The notes below the pieces were generated by a model. The model was not told where the DNA came from. It saw nothing but the letters and a program-made list of their open reading frames with translations, and did not search any database. From Thermincola carboxydiphila (GTDB taxonomy: Bacteria; Bacillota; Thermincolia; Thermincolales; UBA2595), in assembly GCA_016841045.1 (NCBI GenBank), contig JAENZX010000003.1:85282-149281 (forward strand): DNA of 64,000 bases, given 5' to 3'. A program made the translations under genes and the position numbers. Each line of letters starts with the position of its first letter. Position 1 is the first letter of the stretch. Positions 61,051-64,000 of the stretch are shown here, piece after piece.

Positions 61051-62334
61051 ATGGCGATCAAAAAAAATAAGATAAATGAAGCCACTGACTGGGAAGAGAT
61101 ATTTGAATACCAGTCTGTCAAATTAAAAAAGCTGATTAAGCGTGTATACAGAAACTCCCCGTTTTATCGTGAAAAGTTTCAACAGGCAGGTATCAGCCCC
61201 TCTGAAATTTCAACAGTTAAAGACCTTGCCAAAGTACCTTTTACCACCAAGAGTGAACTCAGAAACGGGTATCCTCTTAGCTTAATGGCAGTGCCGGAAG
61301 AAAAGGTTGTCAGAATCCACTCCTCTTCGGGTACAACCGGAAAACCAATCATTGTACCTTACACAAAGAATGATGTTAAAATCTGGGCGCAGCTTATGGC
61401 AAGGTGTATGGAGATGGTAGGGGTAACCCCCAGGGATAGGGTACAGGTTACTCCCGGCTATGGTTTATGGACTGCCGGGATAGGCTTTCAGGCAGGTGTC
61501 GAAACTTTAGGTGCCATGGCTATACCAACAGGACCGGGCAATACAGAGAAGCAATTAGAAATGATGATGGACCTTAAGACCACCGTATTAATCGGAACTT
61601 CTTCCTATGGACTACTCCTTGCGGAGGAAATTAACCGCAGGGGTATCAAAGATCAGATTGATCTAAGACTTGGTATCTTCGGATCGGAACGATGGAGCGA
61701 TAAGATGCGAGCCAAGATAGAGAAAGACCTGGAAATTGATACTTTTGACATATATGGTCTAACGGAAATTTACGGTCCTGGAATTGCTATTGACTGCCCA
61801 TACCACACAGGAATTCATTTTTGGAGTGACCATCTTATTTTTGAGATTATTGACCCCGTAACAGGCGAACAACTCGAGCCAGGGGAACAGGGTGAACTTG
61901 TTATAACTACCCTTACCAAAGAGGGGATGCCTCTTGTACGTTACAGGACACATGATATAACACGACTTTGGCTTGAGCAATGTCCATGCGGTAGTCAGTA
62001 TCCCATGATTGATAGAGTACTGGGCCGTACAGACGACATGATTAAAGTTAAAGGTGTCAACATATACCCAGGTCAAATTGACCATGTTCTTAAAATGACA
62101 CCTGGCGCGTGCAGCGAGTATCAGATAATACTTACCCGTGTAAATGCCAAGGATAGTATTCTTATAAAGGTTGAAGCAGTAGAAGGCAATGATTTAAAGA
62201 AGGTTGCCGATGATTGTAAAAAGAACATTAAAAATAAAATCGGTATTGTAGCCGATGTTGAAGCCCTTTCTCAGGGGTCTTTACCTCGAAGCGAGAAGAA
62301 AAGTAAACGGGTGTTTGATAATAGGGACTGTTAA
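61051..62334 (+). CDS. Phenylacetate-CoA ligase
   Basis: 427 aa ANL-superfamily AMP-forming ligase of the PaaK type. It has FTTKSELRNGYPLSLMAV, the P-loop HSSSGTTGKPIIVPYT, FDIYGLTEIYGPGIAIDC, TLTKEGMPLVRYRTHDITRL and GRTDDMIKVKGVNIYP. It activates phenylacetate or indoleacetate to the CoA thioester; run in reverse it could conserve energy from aryl-acetyl-CoA made by IorAB. ATG 61051 is coupled to iorB with GGAGGTG upstream. About 135 noncoding bases with an AT-rich, unremarkable sequence separate it from trpB2. Confidence 0.92.
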   Translation: MAIKKNKINEATDWEEIFEYQSVKLKKLIKRVYRNSPFYREKFQQAGISPSEISTVKDLAKVPFTTKSELRNGYPLSLMAVPEEKVVRIHSSSGTTGKPIIVPYTKNDVKIWAQLMARCMEMVGVTPRDRVQVTPGYGLWTAGIGFQAGVETLGAMAIPTGPGNTEKQLEMMMDLKTTVLIGTSSYGLLLAEEINRRGIKDQIDLRLGIFGSERWSDKMRAKIEKDLEIDTFDIYGLTEIYGPGIAIDCPYHTGIHFWSDHLIFEIIDPVTGEQLEPGEQGELVITTLTKEGMPLVRYRTHDITRLWLEQCPCGSQYPMIDRVLGRTDDMIKVKGVNIYPGQIDHVLKMTPGACSEYQIILTRVNAKDSILIKVEAVEGNDLKKVADDCKKNIKNKIGIVADVEALSQGSLPRSEKKSKRVFDNRDC

Positions 62335-62469
62335 CTATGAAATACCAAGTCTCATCAGCAGTTCTCATTTAATTTAGGTGAGTGGGGTAAAATAGTAATA
62401 GATTGTTGTCAGGATTTAATTTAATATTTTACTCTGAAAGTTATCAAATATGGGAGGAGTTCAGAAGAG

Positions 62470-63828
62470 ATGAGTGAAACGAAAATTTTGTTGTCTGAAA
62501 AGGAAATGCCGACAGCGTGGTACAACGTAATGGCAGATATGCCAAACCTGCCAAAACCACCTCTGCACCCCGGAACCAAACAACCTGTTGGTCCGCAGGA
62601 TTTAGGTGCAATATTTCCAGAGGAATTGATTAAGCAGGAGGTTTCCACCGAACGTTGGATTGAAATTCCTGAAGAGGTGCAGCAAATCTACAAACTCTGG
62701 CGCCCTTCTCCCTTATACAGGGCCCAACGGCTTGAAAAAGCTCTGGATACACCCGCTAAAATTTATTACAAATATGAAGGAGTAAGCCCTGCCGGAAGCC
62801 ATAAGCCAAATACCTCCATTCCGCAGGCATACTATAACAAAAAGGCCGGTATCAAGCGCCTAGCTACAGAAACCGGAGCAGGTCAGTGGGGGAGTGCCCT
62901 AAGCCTTTCCTGTAAGTTTTTCGACATGGAATGTATAGTGTACATGGTTAAAGTAAGTTACCAGCAAAAACCTTACCGCCGCATATTTATGCAGACTTAT
63001 GGCGCAGATGTTATTGCAAGCCCCAGCAACCTGACTGAGTCAGGCCGGAAAATACTTGAGGCTGATCCCGAAACTATGGGAAGTCTGGGAATTGCCATCA
63101 GTGAAGCAGTTGAAGATGCCGCAAAACGTGATGATACTAATTACGCGTTGGGAAGCGTGCTTAACCACGTTATGCTTCATCAGACAGTAATAGGTCTGGA
63201 AGCAAAGAAACAGCTTGAGATGGTAGACGAATATCCTGATATAGTTGTAGGTTGTTGTGGTGGAGGCAGTAATTTCGCCGGAGTGTCCTTCCCCTTCGTC
63301 TATGACAAACTTACCAATGGGACGAAAGTCAGGGCCATTGCCGTAGAACCTGCAGCATGCCCGACTCTGACCAAAGGAAAGTTCGCATATGATTTTGGTG
63401 ACACCGTTGGTATGGTACCAATTCTAAATATGTATACCCTTGGACACGATTTCATGCCTCCCGGAATTCATGCAGGTGGTCTTCGCTATCACGGTGACTC
63501 ACCCCTTGTGAGCCAGTTGTATCATGATGGTATTATTGAGGCACAATCAAAGACTCAGAAAGCCTGCTTTGAGGCAGCTGTAATGTTTGCACAAAACGAA
63601 GCTATTTTACCAGCTCCAGAGTCTTCTCATGCTATTCGTGTTGCAATTGATGAAGCTCTTAAGTGCAAAGAAACAGGAGAAGCAAAAACAATCCTGTTCT
63701 GTCTGAGCGGGAACGGTTACCTTGATCTCCCATCATATGATGCCTTCAATAGTGGCAAAATTGAAGATTACGAGTATCCAGACTCGTTAATAGAAGATTC
63801 GCTTAAGAAACTTCCTATTACTGAGTAG
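62470..63828 (+). CDS. Stand-alone tryptophan synthase beta-like protein TrpB2
   Basis: 452 aa PLP enzyme of the TrpB2 subgroup, longer at the N-terminus than TrpB1 ([20 protein letters not shown]). The PLP lysine is Lys112 in [27 protein letters not shown] and the phosphate loop [17 protein letters not shown] are present. TrpB2 proteins join indole with serine (or phosphoserine) without TrpA; some may act in indole salvage. No other trp genes are present, and the neighbours degrade arylpyruvates, so a role in recapturing or releasing indole is possible. ATG 62470 follows GGGAGGAG. A weak hairpin follows. Confidence 0.88.
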   Translation: MSETKILLSEKEMPTAWYNVMADMPNLPKPPLHPGTKQPVGPQDLGAIFPEELIKQEVSTERWIEIPEEVQQIYKLWRPSPLYRAQRLEKALDTPAKIYYKYEGVSPAGSHKPNTSIPQAYYNKKAGIKRLATETGAGQWGSALSLSCKFFDMECIVYMVKVSYQQKPYRRIFMQTYGADVIASPSNLTESGRKILEADPETMGSLGIAISEAVEDAAKRDDTNYALGSVLNHVMLHQTVIGLEAKKQLEMVDEYPDIVVGCCGGGSNFAGVSFPFVYDKLTNGTKVRAIAVEPAACPTLTKGKFAYDFGDTVGMVPILNMYTLGHDFMPPGIHAGGLRYHGDSPLVSQLYHDGIIEAQSKTQKACFEAAVMFAQNEAILPAPESSHAIRVAIDEALKCKETGEAKTILFCLSGNGYLDLPSYDAFNSGKIEDYEYPDSLIEDSLKKLPITE

Positions 63829-63839
63829 AATGTTTTTGG

Positions 63840-63860
63840 GGCTGTCTTTAACAGGCAGCC
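63840..63860 (+). terminator. Weak hairpin after trpB2
   Basis: GGCTGTC and GGCAGCC pair (one G-U) around a seven-base loop, but only TCATTCAATT follows, so termination would be weak. The remaining bases to 64000 are AT-rich and hold no recognisable gene. Confidence 0.4.
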
Positions 63861-64000
63861 TCATTCAATTGTCTAGTTGATACCTCAACTTTTTTAAAAA
63901 AATACTTGACTTACTATGCCAGTTAGAGAGAAAATAATAGATATAATGTTACAAAAATATCTTGAAATTACACGTTTGCGGTGTTCTAGGGCATAGAACC

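Overview
The window is a low-to-moderate-GC chromosomal segment of an anaerobic, endospore-forming Firmicute. The most likely group is Peptococcaceae or a relative (Desulfotomaculum/Pelotomaculum-like). This rests on the Spo0A, SpoIVB, SpoIIM, SpoIIA/SigF and SpoVA genes, ferredoxin-linked enzymes (NfnAB, indolepyruvate oxidoreductase), Ptb-Buk and a folate C1 module. Gene order follows the conserved Firmicute blocks xseA-xseB-ispA-OLE-oapA-dxs-tlyA-nadK-argR-recN-spoIVB-spo0A and spoIIM-(yqzK-like)-xerD-deoB-punA-pdp-dacF-spoIIA-sigF-spoVA. No rRNA, tRNA, insertion sequence, prophage or CRISPR array was seen.

Region by region. 1-6.3 kb: end of a repeat-bearing peptidoglycan-binding protein gene, nfnA-nfnB, fchA-folD, two tandem copies of a large palindromic intergenic repeat, and a minus-strand heptad coiled-coil gene with a LexA-like site at its promoter. 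6.3-23.8 kb: DNA repair, isoprenoid and sporulation genes, with a complete OLE RNA and its partner oapA between ispA and dxs; after spo0A come steA-steB and two glycosyltransferases. 23.9-26.7 kb: a deleted sigma-54 activator pseudogene, an array of 19-bp repeats, a consensus sigma-54 promoter and ptb-buk. 27-32.3 kb: an M20 peptidase, a DUF3866 protein, a 46-residue MciZ-like ORF, an EndoQ-like nuclease, diverged repeats and a ComB-like protein. 32.3-49.6 kb: spoIIM, a split adhE, xerD, nucleoside catabolism, dacF, the third palindromic repeat, spoIIA-sigF, dodecin and a spoVA locus divided by a divergent polyferredoxin gene. 49.7-63.8 kb: three acyl-CoA-dehydratase/activase-like genes, a TRAP transporter, an opine-type dehydrogenase, a 3-hydroxyacyl-CoA dehydrogenase, IorAB, a phenylacetate-CoA ligase and a stand-alone TrpB2.

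How the parts work together. NfnAB can make NADPH from NADH plus reduced ferredoxin, and FolD can use it on C1-folates. This FolD has lost the cyclohydrolase lysine and glutamine, and the neighbouring FchA can supply that step. The Spo0A/SigH logic is readable: spo0A and spoIIA both have SigH-type promoters with 0A-box-like sites. The last 11 kb looks like a ferredoxin-coupled amino-acid or aryl-acid uptake and catabolic module.

The main points for a second look are the FolD/FchA division of labour, the unannotated mciZ-like ORF, adhE fission by in-frame stops with a collinear relic linker, the AAA+-deleted regulator beside an intact sigma-54 promoter, the OLE RNA, and the covarying palindromic repeats. 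All functional calls come from reading sequence and recalling family motifs; no database search was run.
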